A stretch of DNA of 64,000 nucleotides from Paraspadella gotoi (GCA_051294375.1 CM119263.1:31479476-31543475); one strand, 5' to 3'. Shown: positions 12,790 through 50,290, counted from the first letter of the stretch. Numbers and translations are program-made. Notes: generated from the letters alone by a model not told the origin.

Positions 12790-12890
12790 ATGACAATTAG
12801 TCGCAGATTGTCGGCCTATGACGATGACGACGATGATGACGACGACAACGACTTCACTGACTCGAACTCCGCCTACGCAGCCATACCAGG
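12790..12890 (+). CDS. Candidate alternative first exon, possibly of TRPC
   Basis: ATG opens a frame encoding MTISRRLSAY, nine Asp, then NDFTDSNSAYAAIP, ending AGG|GTGATT in phase 2. That is the phase the exon at 24665 accepts, so it could replace the exon at 24224 from a start 11 kb further upstream. The non-repetitive part looks like coding sequence. Part of the exon is a (GAC)n microsatellite, and no upstream promoter motif is evident. It could also belong to an unrelated transcript. Confidence 0.3.
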
Positions 12891-13178
12891 GTGATTGCCT
12901 CTCTCTCTCTCTCCCTCTCTCTCTCTCCGTCTCAGCTGGGGAAGAGTTAGGACGATAAAGCGACTAAGAAGAAAGGAAAAGGGAGGAAAAATGGAAGATA
13001 TGAAGAGAAGAGAAAATAGTAAATGAAGAAGGGAGGAAAAAGAGAGAAAAAAGAGTAAAAATTGGTGTTACAAGTAGGCGTTTGGCTCATAAGGGCAGAG
13101 TTACCACCTTTATTTATTCAGAGGCCTAACAATATTTTTTTTTGAAACCCACGTCTTACTGCCTAAAAATACATCTTT

Positions 13179-13299
<121 letters not shown>

Positions 13300-14172
13300 C
13301 AACTTGCTTTTAACCTCGTCAGCCGCTCTGCTAACAAAGTTTAATAAAAACATTTCGACCCATTTTTTAAAGTTTTTATGGAATTTTTTATATTCATGAA
13401 AATCTCTATTCGCTCACTATCTCTCTCTCTCTCTCTCTCTCTTTTTCTCTCTCTCAATATTTCGCCAAATATTATTGCTGAACATTTATTATCTTTTCTT
13501 GATTTTTGTGGTTTTTTATTGTTAAGGTCGCCTTTGAGGGTTTTTGCGTCGAGAGAGAGAAAAGAGAAGAAAAGAGAAAAAGAAAAGAAAAAGAGAAGGA
13601 CTCAGAGAGGAGGTAGTGAACAGAAGAGAAGAGAAAGAAAAGAGAAGAGAAAAGAAAGGAGAAGAAATAAGAAAAGAATTAAAAACTCAAAAATTCGGAA
13701 CTAATTTCGTCATCAAATTTAAATTTTAAATTCGAATCAAAACGAAAGAAAAACTAAATAAAAACTAAATTTAGAAAAAATACAAATTTACCCTCAACAC
13801 CAAAAAAATGACATTAAAAAATCCGTTAAACTTCAAAAATACCAAAGAAATAACTAATAAATTAAGACCTCGTTTTATATGGAAACTGAAAAAGACAGAA
13901 ACATTAATTTTATTCTCTGTTCTTACGAAGAAATTTAAATAAAAAAAGAACAATAATAACAAACGATTTTTTTACGAGGATCAAAATCACCCTGCCTTTG
14001 ACTCCCTTGTGACGCAAAGAGAGGAAAAATAGAAAAGTAAAAAAAGAAAATTAAAAAAAGAAAAGAAAAAGAAAAGAAGAAAAATAATCGGGAGAGAAAA
14101 TTAATTTAGTCTCGACTTTCGAATCATCATCGTCATCATCATCGTGTGATTTAAATGCGTCAGGCTCATAAA

Positions 14173-14173
14173 A

Positions 14174-14218
<45 letters not shown>

Positions 14219-14270
14219 TTCCAATCTCATCCCTAGGATAAAGCAACGTGGAAAAAACCCATCGAGAGCC

Positions 14271-14301
<31 letters not shown>

Positions 14302-14776
14302 GTCCCTGTGGAAACAAAGAATAAATCGCGACGACTGAAATCGAGTGTCACCGAAGAGACAAGGCGACGACGACGATAATGACGACGATGAAGACGACGA
14401 CGACGACGACGACGACTACGACAGCATAAAGGAAGACAGCACCGTCTCATGTTGACCTTGACGCACGACAGAACAAGGTTACACTAACCTGTCCCACTAC
14501 ACCATCTCCCAAAGCGAATCCATCATTAAACCGCTGCCGTCTTCACAAACTACTCTGCCATCTTCACAAACGGCATTGGCAGTATTGCCATCTCCGTAGA
14601 ACCGGGTTGTAATCTCTCAAAGGAATTTTCTTCTCAACCAACTTAAACTTCGTCGTCGTTATCGTCGTCTTTATCGTCGTCGTCGTCGTCGTCTTCGCCG
14701 GTGACGTCATTTTAAGAACTAATTTTTGACGCCGACGATATTTCCGGTCTGGACCCATTTCCGGCATCCGCCCATT

Positions 14777-14865
<89 letters not shown>
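14173..14865 (+). repeat. Cluster of (GTC)n, (GAC)n and (CT)n arrays
   Basis: (GTC)n 14173-14220, (GA)n 14273-14297, (GAC)n 14365-14415, (GTC)n 14650-14693, (CT)n 14779-14864. GTC and GAC blocks 200 bp apart are complementary. Confidence 0.85.
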
Positions 14866-14870
<5 letters not shown>

Positions 14871-14889
14871 TTTTCCAGTTACCTTTTTT

Positions 14890-15090
14890 TCCACCACAAA
14901 CTTCATTTCCCTTCTCTCTCTATTTCTGGGCCACTCCCATTTCCAGTTGCCACTTTTTCCCCATCGCTTTTCTCATTTCCCTTCCCTCTCTATTTCTGGG
15001 CTTCTCTCATTTCCAGTTCCACCTTTTTTCCATCATTTTTCTCATTTCCCTTCCCTCTCTATTTCTGGGCCACGCCCATTTCCGGACGCC
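14890..15090 (+). repeat. About 72-bp minisatellite, three copies
   Basis: Each unit has CTCTCTATTTCTGGGCCACT, then CCCATTTCC and TTTCTCATTTCCCTT. Confidence 0.75.
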
Positions 15091-15630
15091 TCTTTATTTT
15101 CTCGCCATTCATTTTTTCCCTTTCCCTTCCTCAATGTTCGGCCCCCCCTCTTTATTTCCGCCTCCCCTCTGCCCATTTTTCCGGCCTCCACTCTCGGCTA
15201 CTTCTTCTCTTCTCCTCTCAAGAACATTAGCGTCACTTCCGCCCGGAGCGTCGACGTCGTCGTCGTCGTCGTCGTCGTCGTCGTTCGATTCACTGATCAA
15301 ACAAAAGTCGAAGTGAAAATGTGAATTTTGGGACAAAAAAATATGGAGAAATGATGAGTGAAAAATCACCAGTGAATTCGTCACTACCCTCACCGAAAAA
15401 AAGACCAAATCTACATAAAAAAAGAAAATAAAATGACCTTGAAACTTGTCATTCAAAACTGAAAACCTAATGACCTATTTAAGAGTAAGACTGACCGACT
15501 CTAAGAGTGAACGATTCGACCCAAAACGTTAATGAGATTATAAAACAAGGGATCCAAAGAATCCATTTGACCTGGAAATGGAAAATGGATTTAAAAAGTG
15601 ATCACGAAAATGGATTAAACGGGAACTGAG

Positions 15631-15691
15631 GCATCACGTGACCGACTACGACCTCCGAAAATGTTGAGCGGAATGGACTCCGCCGGTCAGG
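15631..15691 (+). CDS. Candidate short first exon (weak)
   Basis: After an E-box CACGTG at 15636-15641, ATG at 15661 encodes MLSGMDSAGQ and one base before a consensus donor G|GTGAGT. Phase 1 would fit the exon at 25012 but not the one at 24665. It is short, so chance is a real alternative. Confidence 0.18.
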
Positions 15692-15897
15692 GTGAGTTTA
15701 AAAGGCTTAAGATTATTATTTATTAATAACAATTGTATTAATTCTCTCTTTTTATAGTTTTTGTTATTTTAAGAAAAAAGAAAGTTTTTAACTTTCGAAG
15801 TAGTAGAATAAAAATTTATCGATACTTAATCAAAACACGACAATATGCAAATGAGATTGATGAGCTACACACATTATTTATCTCTTCCTATCTGACT

Positions 15898-16216
15898 TCA
15901 TCTCATCTCATCTCATCTCATCTCATCTCATTTCATCTCATTTCATTTCATTTCATCTCATCTCTTCTTAATTCATCTCGTCTGTTTTCTTCTCATCTCT
16001 TCTCATCTCATTTCATCTCGTCTCTTCTTAATTCATCTCGTCTCTTTTCTTCTCATCTCATCTCATCTCATCTCATCTCATCTCATCTCATCTCATCTCA
16101 TCTCATCAAATCAAATCTCTCCTCATTTCATTTCATCTCATCACATCTCTTCTCATTTCATCTCATCTCATCTCATCTCTTCTTATTTCATCTCCTCTCA
16201 TCTCATCTCATCTCTT
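15898..16216 (+). repeat. (ATCTC)n pentanucleotide satellite
   Basis: About 320 bp of CATCT-type units with TTCAT and CTTCT variants. Confidence 0.9.
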
Positions 16217-16384
16217 CCTGATCGACTTTCGATGAAAGAATTCTTTTCGTTTAAGACTTTTTTTCAGTCGAGAGACAAAATCCTAATTGATTCCGGAAAA
16301 ATGGGTCGCGATCAAAGAGAGAGAGAGAGAGGGAGAGGGAGAGGAGGACAAAGGGGGGGAAGGAGGGCGGAGAAGTGGCGGGAA

Positions 16385-16715
16385 AATCGTGATTGGTAAT
16401 GAGAGGGCGGCTAAGAAAGCCGGAGTGGCAAAGAGGAGGCGGGCTAATAGGGAAAAGGGCAAATAGAGAACGGGCTAATGTGTAAGAGGATAAGAAAGGG
16501 CGAGCAAGCAGAGGGGCGGACAAAGAGAGGCGGGCGGAGAAGTGACGGGCAAATTGAGGAGGCGGGCTAGCTAAGAAGGCTGGAGGGGCAAAGATGAGGC
16601 GGACTAATAGGGAAAAGGGAAAAGAGGGGGCGGGATAATGGGTAATAGGATAAGAGAGGGCGAGCAAGGAGAGGGGCGGACAAAGAGAGGCGGCCGGAGA
16701 AGTGATTGACACTGA
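16385..16715 (+). repeat. About 162-bp tandem repeat, two copies
   Basis: GAGGGGCGGACAAAGAGAGG recurs at about 16511 and 16673, with similar flanks. The region is unusually G-rich on the plus strand up to 17050. Confidence 0.7.
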
Positions 16716-17289
16716 GGGAGCGGACTAAGACTAAAGTAGAGGGCGCGCTAAGAAGACTGTCGGGCAAAGAGGAGGAAAGGTAGGTTCCGGGTTAAGAGTG
16801 GCTGGAAAAAGAGGAGAGCGGGCAAAGAGGGGAGCAGTCAGTGAAGAGAGCGAGCAAAGAGTTGAGCGAGCAAAGAGGGCGTGAGAGAGAACTATTTTGG
16901 CGAATGAGAGGAATTGAAGCTAATTAGGGTCGATGGTCAAAAAATAAGGGGCTTTGAATGGGTGGGGTGGTGATTGAGAAAGGGCTTTGAATGGGTGGGG
17001 TGGAGATTGAGAAAGGGCAAAGAAGCGGCCTTAAAGAGGCGTCTGAGAAGTCCTAAGGGGCATCAATCATCAAGGACACCCGGGGTACTTAAAATTTATC
17101 GACGCCCTTAGGGGTATTTAGGGCATTAAGGGCATCGGAGTATGAGAAGAATTTTAGTTGTTGTTGTTATTTATTTCGGCCAATCACGTTGTCTCCGACT
17201 TTGTGCTCTCTATGAGAGAGGAGTTTAGTAAAGAGGAGAGCTAAGAGAGGTGGGCAAAGGTAAGATGAGAGAGGTGGGCAAAGATAAGA

Positions 17290-18055
17290 CGAGAACATAT
17301 GTCAGAACATCAAATTACTATCTATTTAATAATAAAACGATGATTCTTTTCATGGCATGTTTTTTATTTACTTTAGAATGAAAAAGCAATTGTTTTTAAA
17401 TGCCTATTAGAAATTGAGTTGGAATCTTGAAGCTTGAAATAGAAAATATCAGTCAAGTTTAGGTTACCGACACTATTTATATTTTATAAGTTCTAACCTA
17501 TTATTATTTTTATGACCGGATAAAAATTAAATAACGGGATTGTAAATCAATCATTTTACAACTGAATTAAATTTGACTTATTTTTCATGTATACTTTATT
17601 TTCTAGAATTAAAATACATAAATGATGACAGAGTGAATGACTAACTTCCACTTTTAAAAATGAAAAGTTTTTGCACTTTTAATTTAATGTGGTATTCCTT
17701 TCGTTTCGTTGTGTTTTGGTGTTTTAGCGAAAACAAAGTTTAGAGTTTGTACTACAACGATTTTTATTCAATTTTTGACGAATTATTTAAATTAATTAAA
17801 ATTCTTTCTTATCCATTTTTGAAATTTATCTTCTGAAATAACTTGATTAAATCGTCATCACAACAAGTAAGCTCAGCCTCAGATGTCTGCAAACCTTCCC
17901 TCTCCCCTCTCCCACTTTTATGTACCCTTGTTGTCTTTTGTCATAGCTACTTACCTAATAATATATATCCTCACCTTACTTACCTCTTTTCCCTGACAGG
18001 AGCATAGATAGAGCCCAACCATAGATAGATACATACCATCAGAGTGGCGCCCAAT
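17290..18055. other. AT-rich stretch without recognisable features
   Basis: Low-GC and non-coding. Only short homopolymers are seen. Confidence 0.5.
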
Positions 18056-18451
18056 CATGAAAAAGGAAAAAAAGGGAAAAAAATGTAAAAAAGGGAAAAA
18101 AAGGGGAAAAAAAGGGAAAAAAAGGAGAAAAAAAAGGGAAAAAAAGGGGAAAAAAAGGGAGCGAAGTCCAAATTTAAAAAAGAGATTTTTCGCGTTTCTT
18201 CTGAGACTTGAGATAAACGATTGAAATCATTAAGAGGAAGGAGTGAAGGGGGAGGGAGAGAGAGAGGAAAGGAAGGAGAGGAAGGGAGAGAGGGAGGAAG
18301 GGGGAGGGAGATAGGGAGGAAAGGAGGTAGGGAGAAAAGGGAAGGAGAAAAAAGGAAAAAAGTAAAATAGAGAAAAGAAAAGGAAGAACAGAGAGAGAAC
18401 ATTAAAAGGGGAAGCGTTGATTGTAAAATGAAGCCCTTTGAATTCGGCCAA

Positions 18452-18486
<35 letters not shown>

Positions 18487-18607
18487 CAAAATGAGATAAA
18501 GATAGATTGGGTGCAATGATTGGAAGAAAGTATTTTCTGGCAGTTGGTGACTTTTTCGTCGTATCGCTCACTTTGTCGTCGTCGTCTTCCTGTTCCTCTT
18601 CCTCGTC

Positions 18608-18608
<1 letters not shown>

Positions 18609-18674
<66 letters not shown>
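18609..18674 (+). repeat. (CT)n microsatellite
   Basis: About 33 units. (GA)n at 18453-18482 lies 130 bp upstream, so the two can pair. Confidence 0.9.
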
Positions 18675-18682
<8 letters not shown>

Positions 18683-19175
18683 GATTTCCTGTCAGTGGAA
18701 ACCAGAAATGTTGGAAATCGAACGGCGTTAATGTAGCACCTCGCAAATCAGCCACGCCCGACACTTCCGGCCGACACGCCCACCACATCTCGCCATACTT
18801 TCCGGCCACCCCTTTTTCCCTTTCCCCCTTTTCCGGCCACCTGACATTCTACTTTCCAGCAACCGTAATTTCCACTCCTTTGTTTCTCTCACCTTTCATT
18901 TCCACTTCTTTGTTTCCCTCACTTTTTATTTCTCTCAGACTCTTGATTTGATCAGACCTGAATTTATTCAATACTTATTCTTTTATAGATTTATCTAGTT
19001 ATATCTTAATTCGTTATTCCGTTAAATATATGTTCTAAAGGTTTGCCTTATTTTTATATTAAAAAAAAGGATATTTTCGTTATTGACGTCTGATATTTAG
19101 AGTTTTACCTCGGAGCTAATGACCCATGAAACACACGAGACGGTCGATTGAGCACCCGGTCGACCCACACGCTCA

Positions 19176-19301
19176 CAGACCGACCGACCGACCGACCGAC
19201 GACCGACCGACCGACCGACCGACCGACCGACCGACCGACCGACGACCGACCGACCGACGACCGACGACCGACCGACCGACCGACCGACCGACCGACCGAC
19301 G
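19176..19301 (+). repeat. (GACC)n tetranucleotide array
   Basis: About 125 bp of CCGA units, with single-base deletions (GACGACC) at four places. Confidence 0.9.
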
Positions 19302-19419
19302 AACCACTCGGAAATTCTTTGAAACTTTTTAAAAGTAATTTTCTTTGTATTCAGTATTGACGTTCGTATTTTATGAGGCTCAAAAGCAGTAAAAAACTTT
19401 TTCTAACCTGCAAGTCGCC

Positions 19420-19599
19420 ATGGCTCAACTATGTCGTATGTATTCTGGGTCAAGCCTGTTTTGTAGGAAAGGCGTGACGGTCTTGGAAAATCTTATCGAG
19501 TCTTCCGACGTGGACATTGTGGAAAATGACGGTGCCAAGTCACTAAAGCCAGCAAGATCATGCCAAGGACGATATCCACCGCTGCTAATCTCGATTTAA
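19420..19599 (+). CDS. 59-codon ORF with Kozak start and poly(A) signal
   Basis: TCGCCATGG is an excellent start context. The frame encodes MAQLCRMYSGSSLFCRKGVT and on to SCQGRYPPLLISI, with mixed composition unlike the repeat translations around it. The stop overlaps AATAAA (19598-19603), and a second AATAAA follows at once. I do not recognise the protein. It could be a small gene, a last exon, or a retro-copied gene fragment. No acceptor is obvious upstream. Confidence 0.3.
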   Translation: MAQLCRMYSGSSLFCRKGVTVLENLIESSDVDIVENDGAKSLKPARSCQGRYPPLLISI

Positions 19600-19984
19600 T
19601 AAAATAAATGATAACTTATAATAACAATAAATAATAATAATAATAATAATTATCATCATTATTAATTATTATTGATTTATCAATAGTAATTCATAAAATA
19701 AAGACGTCTGAAATAGAACTTGGAAAAGTACAATCGGAAAATCTTCACATTTCAAGAATTTTAAAGAAGAAAAAAGTTTTTTCTTTGATCAGAAAATTAA
19801 AAATGAAAAATGATTCTTTTCGTGAATTTTTAATTTTTTTGGGTGTAGAAAAACTGAATCCTTTTGCTTCATTTCTAATTCTTTGTTTTATTTTCTTGAT
19901 TTTTTATTCTTGTTTCCAGATTCCCGCTAATTTTAGATACCTGATACTTTTGACCCGATCTTATCAACCTATATTTGAGACTTG

Positions 19985-20250
19985 ATCCTATTGACCCAAT
20001 TTCGAAAACCTGATTTGTAAGTCCAGACTCAAGAGAGCTGATTTTAGTGAACCGATTTTAAAGACCCGATTCTTAAGTCACGACTCTAGAGACCTGATTT
20101 TAGGGACCCGATTCTAAAGACCCGATTCTTAAGTCACCTTGGCAGACCTAATTTTAGTGACCCGATTCTAGAGACCCGATTCTTAAGTTACTACTTTCGA
20201 GACCTGATTTTAGTGACCCGATTCTTAAGACCCGATTCTTAAGTCACGAC
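19985..20250 (+). repeat. Degenerate minisatellite, about 5 copies
   Basis: Units built from GACCCGATTCTTAAGTCAC and GAGACCTGATTTTAGTGA. Confidence 0.7.
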
Positions 20251-20317
20251 TAGGCGGAGGTGAATTCTTTTCACGGGTTTTGCGTCTCACGGGAGTCGGA
20301 CTTTCATTGATGGATGC

Positions 20318-20468
20318 CGCTCGTTTTCCTTGCTTGTTGCGGCAGCAACCTTTTGTGCTACAGCCTGGTTTCTCTTGCTGGGTGCGTCAGCATTCTTTTG
20401 TGCTACAGCCTCGTTTCTCTCGTTTGTTGCGGCTTCATCCTTTTGTACAACAGGCTCGTAACTATGGC
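20318..20468 (+). repeat. 45-bp minisatellite, three copies
   Basis: The unit contains CCTTTTGTGCTACAGCCTGG and TTTCTCTTG. Related TTTCCATTTCCCTC repeats occupy 20735-21055. Confidence 0.75.
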
Positions 20469-21136
20469 GTTGTTACAGCAACATTCTATAGAGTTGTAAC
20501 TTTTACGAATGCTTGTACTTTCTTCTCCATCTCGTTTCTGTGCAACGAGATTTCCCATTTATTTTCAATCATCGTTTTTCGATTTTTTGATTCTTTAAGG
20601 TTTTTCTTTACCCATTTTTTTCTATTCCATCTTCTGTTCTGGGTTTCATTTTGATTTTTCATTTTTTTATCCAAATTGTCTTTTCTTTTTAAAAAAATCT
20701 TCCAATTTTCCTTTACCTCATATATTTACACCTTTTTACTTTCATATTCCACTTTCCATTTTCCACTTTCCATTTCCAAAATTTCCCTGACACTTTATAT
20801 TCCATTTCCCTCATTTTCTACTTTCCATTTCTGCCATTTTCCTCTTTCAATTTCCCCCACTTCTTTTTCACTTTGCATTTCTCTCATTTTTCACTTTCCA
20901 TTTCAATCATTTTCAATTTTCCATTTTCCTAATTTTTCATTTCCCTCATTTTTCACTTTCCATTTCCCTCATTTTCTATTTTCCATTTCCCTTATTTTCC
21001 ACTTTCCATTTTACCAATTTTATACTTTCCATTTCCCCAATTTTCCACCTCCCCGGATTTATTGAGTCGTCGAGAGGCGAGAAAATTCAAGTTTTGTTCC
21101 TCATAAAAACAGAAGAACGAAAAGAGAAGATAATTT

Positions 21137-21517
21137 TTGGCACTCTTTTCTGAGAGTGCCTCATTTCTGTTCCTTTTCTTAGTGCCCATTTTCTGTTCGT
21201 TTTCTGAGAGTTGTATTTTTGTTTTTTTTTCTAAGAATTTAATTTTAACCTTAATATTAAACCTATGCATATTTTTAAACTTATAACCAAATACTAAACC
21301 TTAATCCCAAACCATAGTCCTGTATTCCAACATAATCCATAACCCTGAACCTAAACCTTAATTTCTAACCCTAACCTAAACCCGAATCCATAACCCTTAA
21401 CTTTAATGCCTGATCCTTAATATTAATCTCTAATCCTTAACCCTAATCTCCTACCTAATTTTTAACTAAAAATTAAGAATTTAAGATAAAATGGGACATT
21501 CTTGGAAAATAAGGCCG
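21137..21517 (+). mobile_element. TTAGGG-like dispersed repeat
   Basis: The left end GGCACTCTTTTCTGAGAGTG is a small hairpin. The centre is degenerate CCTAAC/TTAATCC repeats. The right end is AAATGGGACATTCTTGG and AAAATAAGGCC. The two ends are roughly inverted relative to each other. Confidence 0.5.
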
Positions 21518-21639
21518 AAGTGGGCAGCGGTGGATTCACATTTTAAATATTTTTACATCTCACAAATGATTTGAATATTAATAATGCACATTGCACAATA
21601 ACTAGTTTTGGCATTTTATTTTTCCATTATAAGCCTTAC

Positions 21640-21750
21640 CGACCTGCCATACCAACCTGCCTTACCGACCTGACATGTCGACCTGCCATGCCGACTTGCC
21701 AAGCCAACCAGCCTTACCGACCTGCCATGCCAACCTGCCATGCCGACCCA
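21640..21750 (+). repeat. 11-bp minisatellite
   Basis: ACCGACCTGCC and ACCAACCTGCC alternate about nine times. Confidence 0.75.
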
Positions 21751-21842
21751 ACAACGACTAGATCCCATTCCGGAACCACGTCATGCCACTTTGCGGAACT
21801 GCGAGCTTCGACTCTCATAAACGCTTTTTCCTAATGGCTTTC

Positions 21843-21978
<136 letters not shown>

Positions 21979-22492
21979 GTCTGACTGAACTTCGGTGCCA
22001 AGGAATTCCACGCCGGAAATATTCACTATTTCTATCTTTGCCACTTGTGATTTTTACAAGTTCCACAATTTGAATTCATATTTGTTATCTTTTCTTTTTC
22101 TTCGGTCCCTTTTGTTAGATCTCTCCGTCTCTGTCTCACCCTCTCCATCTCTCTCTCACCCTCTCCATCTCTCTCTCACCCTCTCCATCTCTCTCTCACC
22201 CTCTCCATCTCTATCTTTCTGCCACCAACAGATGGTTTCTCTCACTTCCTCTCTTCCTGATTTTCCACAAGATTTTACTCCTTTTTTCTCCTTTTTTTCT
22301 CCTTTTTTTTCTCCTTTTTTATTTTCCGCTTTTTGTGTTAGAGACTCAGGGTAAACACGTCTGGAGGAGAGAGAACTGGGGCGGAGGATTCTTTCTTTTT
22401 TTCTTTCTTTCTTTCTTTTTTCTTTAATTCTTTTTTCCAGCCATTGTATAAAAACGAGGAACAGCAATTTCAAGGTGTTGCGCCGTATTGAA

Positions 22493-22605
22493 TTTTTAGC
22501 CGGACTTGCTTACAGCATATTTAATCATAATTGTTATCAACTGATTAGCTGATTACCGCTAAATGCCCGCGTTCAGATCCTTGTTTGCTCAAACTTGTTT
22601 ATAAG
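22493..22605 (+). mobile_element. MITE-like element, internally deleted copy F
   Basis: Only the two ends remain: TTTTTAGCCGGACTTGCTTA on the left and CCTTGTTTGCTCAAACTTGT on the right, 113 bp in total. Confidence 0.5.
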
Positions 22606-23039
22606 GGATGTACATAGGGTTTACTTGTTAATATATTAAAGAATTAACTGAACTATGCTGCACTGATGTTCTGATCAAGTGACCACTTTTTATTGTATTT
22701 ATGTATCTATATTTGTATAAAATATTTATATCTAAATTTAACAATGCATTACTGTTCAGCAATGTACTTTCTCAAATAATTTAAAATTACCGAAATAAGA
22801 TACTGTACATAACAATAATAAAATAATACAAATTTAAGCATTTTCTATTATAAGTAAGATTATCATAGAGACAGACTAACCGTCCGACCGACCAAAAAGT
22901 GACTCATTCGCAGTGTTGCTCTGCAAAAAAAAAAAGAAAAAAAAGAAAAAAAATTAATTGAAAAGTGAAAATTTAAAAAAAATTAAAAGAAAAAGGCGAG
23001 AGAAAGAAAATAGTGGGATAGGGAGAGAAAGAGCTTGGG

Positions 23040-23525
23040 TAAGGAAAAGAGAGGTCGGTGCTTAGTTAAGGCGAGGAAGGGCGTTGGTGCTTGGTTAAGG
23101 CGAAGGAGAGCTTTGGTGCTTGGTTAAGGATCTTGGCCTCTCGGTTTTGGTCGATGGATTAAGACGAATGACTATAGTTTAGTCGAAGGTTGAAAAAAGA
23201 AAAGAAAAATTCTTGAGTTTGGAAGGAAAGATTAACCTAAAAGATTGAAAATCTGAGCACCAAGCAATTCTATGCTTGTTAATCTGATTTCCATTCAGTA
23301 ACAACTGTAATCAAGCGCTTGGTTGATGATCGTGCTTGTAATACAAGCAGGATATTGGACGCGAAAGAGCAATGACTTTATTTTTTTAAATTTGAGCGCC
23401 TCTTGCGCTAGCACGAAAACTAAGCGACGTGCTTGGTGAAGCAGATCGGGTTTTGCTTGGTGAAACAGATGGGGTTTTGCTTGGTGAAGCAGATGGGGTT
23501 TTTCTGGGTGAAGCAGATAGAGATT
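23040..23525 (+). repeat. Two minisatellites, 33-bp and 24-bp units
   Basis: GGTGCTTGGTTAAGGCGA recurs at 23058-23130. TTTTGCTTGGTGAAGCAGAT recurs four times at 23427-23520. Confidence 0.75.
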
Positions 23526-24027
23526 TGCTTGTGATCTCGGGTTTGAAAAACAAATTTTTTTTCTTTAAAAATTTTGAAAAAAACAAAATTTCATTGCAAA
23601 ATAAAAAAATGATTGTTGCAACAACAACAACAACAACAACAACTAAAAGATTAATAATAGACACAAAAACGATAATGAAGACTCGAAATACAGAATCGAA
23701 ACGTGTCCTATTATTATTGTTAATAAAATCGTTGTTTCCGCAAATAAAAACTGTTTTTCCTAATTCAACAAATACAACGAAAAGAGAGACTTAACACAAT
23801 AATAGACAATTTAATATTTATTCCCTCTCTCTTTTTCTCTCTCCTCCCCCTCTCTCTCCATCCCCTTACATCCTCTTCCTCTCTCCCTCTCTTCCTCTCG
23901 CTCTCCCTTTCTCTCCTCTCCTCCTCTCCCACTCTCCTCCCCCTCTCTCTCCCTCTCCCCTCCCCCTCTCTCCTTCTCTCCTCCCCTTTTCCCTCTCCTC
24001 CTCCCTCATCCCTATCTCCCTCCTTCA

Positions 24028-24223
24028 CGACTGACTACATCCGCCTTGTCCTTCCGACTCTTGCCCCGAATGGGACGCGGCCTTGACCCCTGTTCCATCG
24101 CCCCCGACGGCACGCCTCTCGCCCCCTACGGCTTCCTACACGCCCCCTATCGGTCACCTTTCTCCTCCTCGTGCCCTGAGGGTCGCACGGCCCCGCCCGA
24201 GCCGCGCGGGCGATAGAAAACCC
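24028..24223 (+). promoter_or_regulatory. GC- and CpG-rich island before the first TRPC exon
   Basis: About 200 bp of high GC with many CpG, in a window that is otherwise AT-rich or simple repeat. It lies between a 200-bp CT-rich tract and the candidate ATG at 24224. Probably 5' UTR or promoter-proximal sequence. No TATA box is seen. Confidence 0.35.
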
Positions 24224-49120
<24,897 letters not shown>

Positions 49121-49810
49121 AAGATGATTAGGGGGGCGGGTGAGGTTAGGGGGTTAGGGGATAGAAAGGTTAGGGATTGGATAGAACACGAAATGGGGGA
49201 TAGAGAGGTTATGGGTCAGGAGATAGATTGGTTAAGGCCGGTTCAACTAAGGGGGCGAAATGAGAAGGCGGTCAGGGGAGGCTAATTTGCAGATTAGCGC
49301 TGAAATCGAGAAAAAAAAAGTCGAGGCGAAATGTCATCATATTTGTTATCATAATTTGGGATCAAACTGATCAGTCCGTCTATCTGCTTGGTCAATCCGT
49401 TGGTCAGTCGGTCGGTCCGTCAGTCGAAAGTGGAAACCTTCCAGTCATTTTCAATTTCTTGCGATTTCGAAATTTTGTTCCGCTCTCTTTCTTCCCCATC
49501 GCTCCAGTTAATGGCTCCAGTTAATGGCTCCAGTTAAAGACTCCAATTAATCATAAAAAAAAACAAAACCAAACATCAAATCACCTAAAACATAAAATTT
49601 TTTTTTTTTAATCACTTACTAACAGTAACATTGTTAAACTGAAAACTTAAAAAAAAAGTAACTAAAGATCAGAGAATATGAAATATAGTATTTTAGATGG
49701 AAGCATGCTGAAAAAAGCTATTGCATGCTTAAAAAAACCATTTGCGTGCCAGAAACAAACAAAAACAAATTGCATGCTGGAATAAAAAAAACATTAGTTA
49801 AAAAAACAAA
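49121..49810 (+). other. Probable 3' UTR of TRPC
   Basis: Non-coding sequence after the stop. It includes TTAGGG-like degenerate repeats (49131-49230) and a run of G-T-C-G-rich short repeats (49370-49430). AATAAA at about 49781 is the first candidate poly(A) signal, and another lies at about 50086. Confidence 0.3.
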
Positions 49811-50224
49811 CCAAAATAAACAAACAAACAAAACAAATGAAAAAGTGCGAAATTCGGTTTGTGTCTTGAAAAAAAAAACGAAAAAAGACGATTGTTTTGC
49901 ATCGCAGACAAAAAAAAAGTAGAAAAAAAAAGCTTCAGCAAAAAAAAAAAAAAAAAGAAAAAAGATTATTTCTCTCTCTTATTAGATCGATACTACTACT
50001 AAATTAGGACCGCACTCTCTCACGATCACCCTGTAGGAAAAAGTTTAAACGGAACGGGAGAACTTTTCCTTCTTTCTGGAGATGAAATAAAAAAAAGTTC
50101 AGATTTAAAGAAAGAGATTTTCTTCTGGTTTCTTCATCTTTTTCACTTTTAGTCTTTTAGACGTAGCAAAAAAAAAAGAGCAACGGTATTTTGTTTACTC
50201 GGGGCACAGCGCTCTCTACCGTTT

Positions 50225-50290
50225 TGTTTGGGTATAAAAACTACGCCAAAAACGAAAAGGCACTCGATCAGTGTGTGTTTAATTTGTGCT
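50225..50290 (+). promoter_or_regulatory. TATA-box core promoter candidate
   Basis: GGGTATAAAAAC places TATAAAA at 50233-50239. CACTCG (A at 50262) and an initiator-like TCAGT (A at 50270) lie 29 and 37 bp downstream. Both motifs are strong and close together, but no coding frame follows on the plus strand within 3 kb. It could drive a non-coding transcript or be a leftover of a mobile element. Confidence 0.35.
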
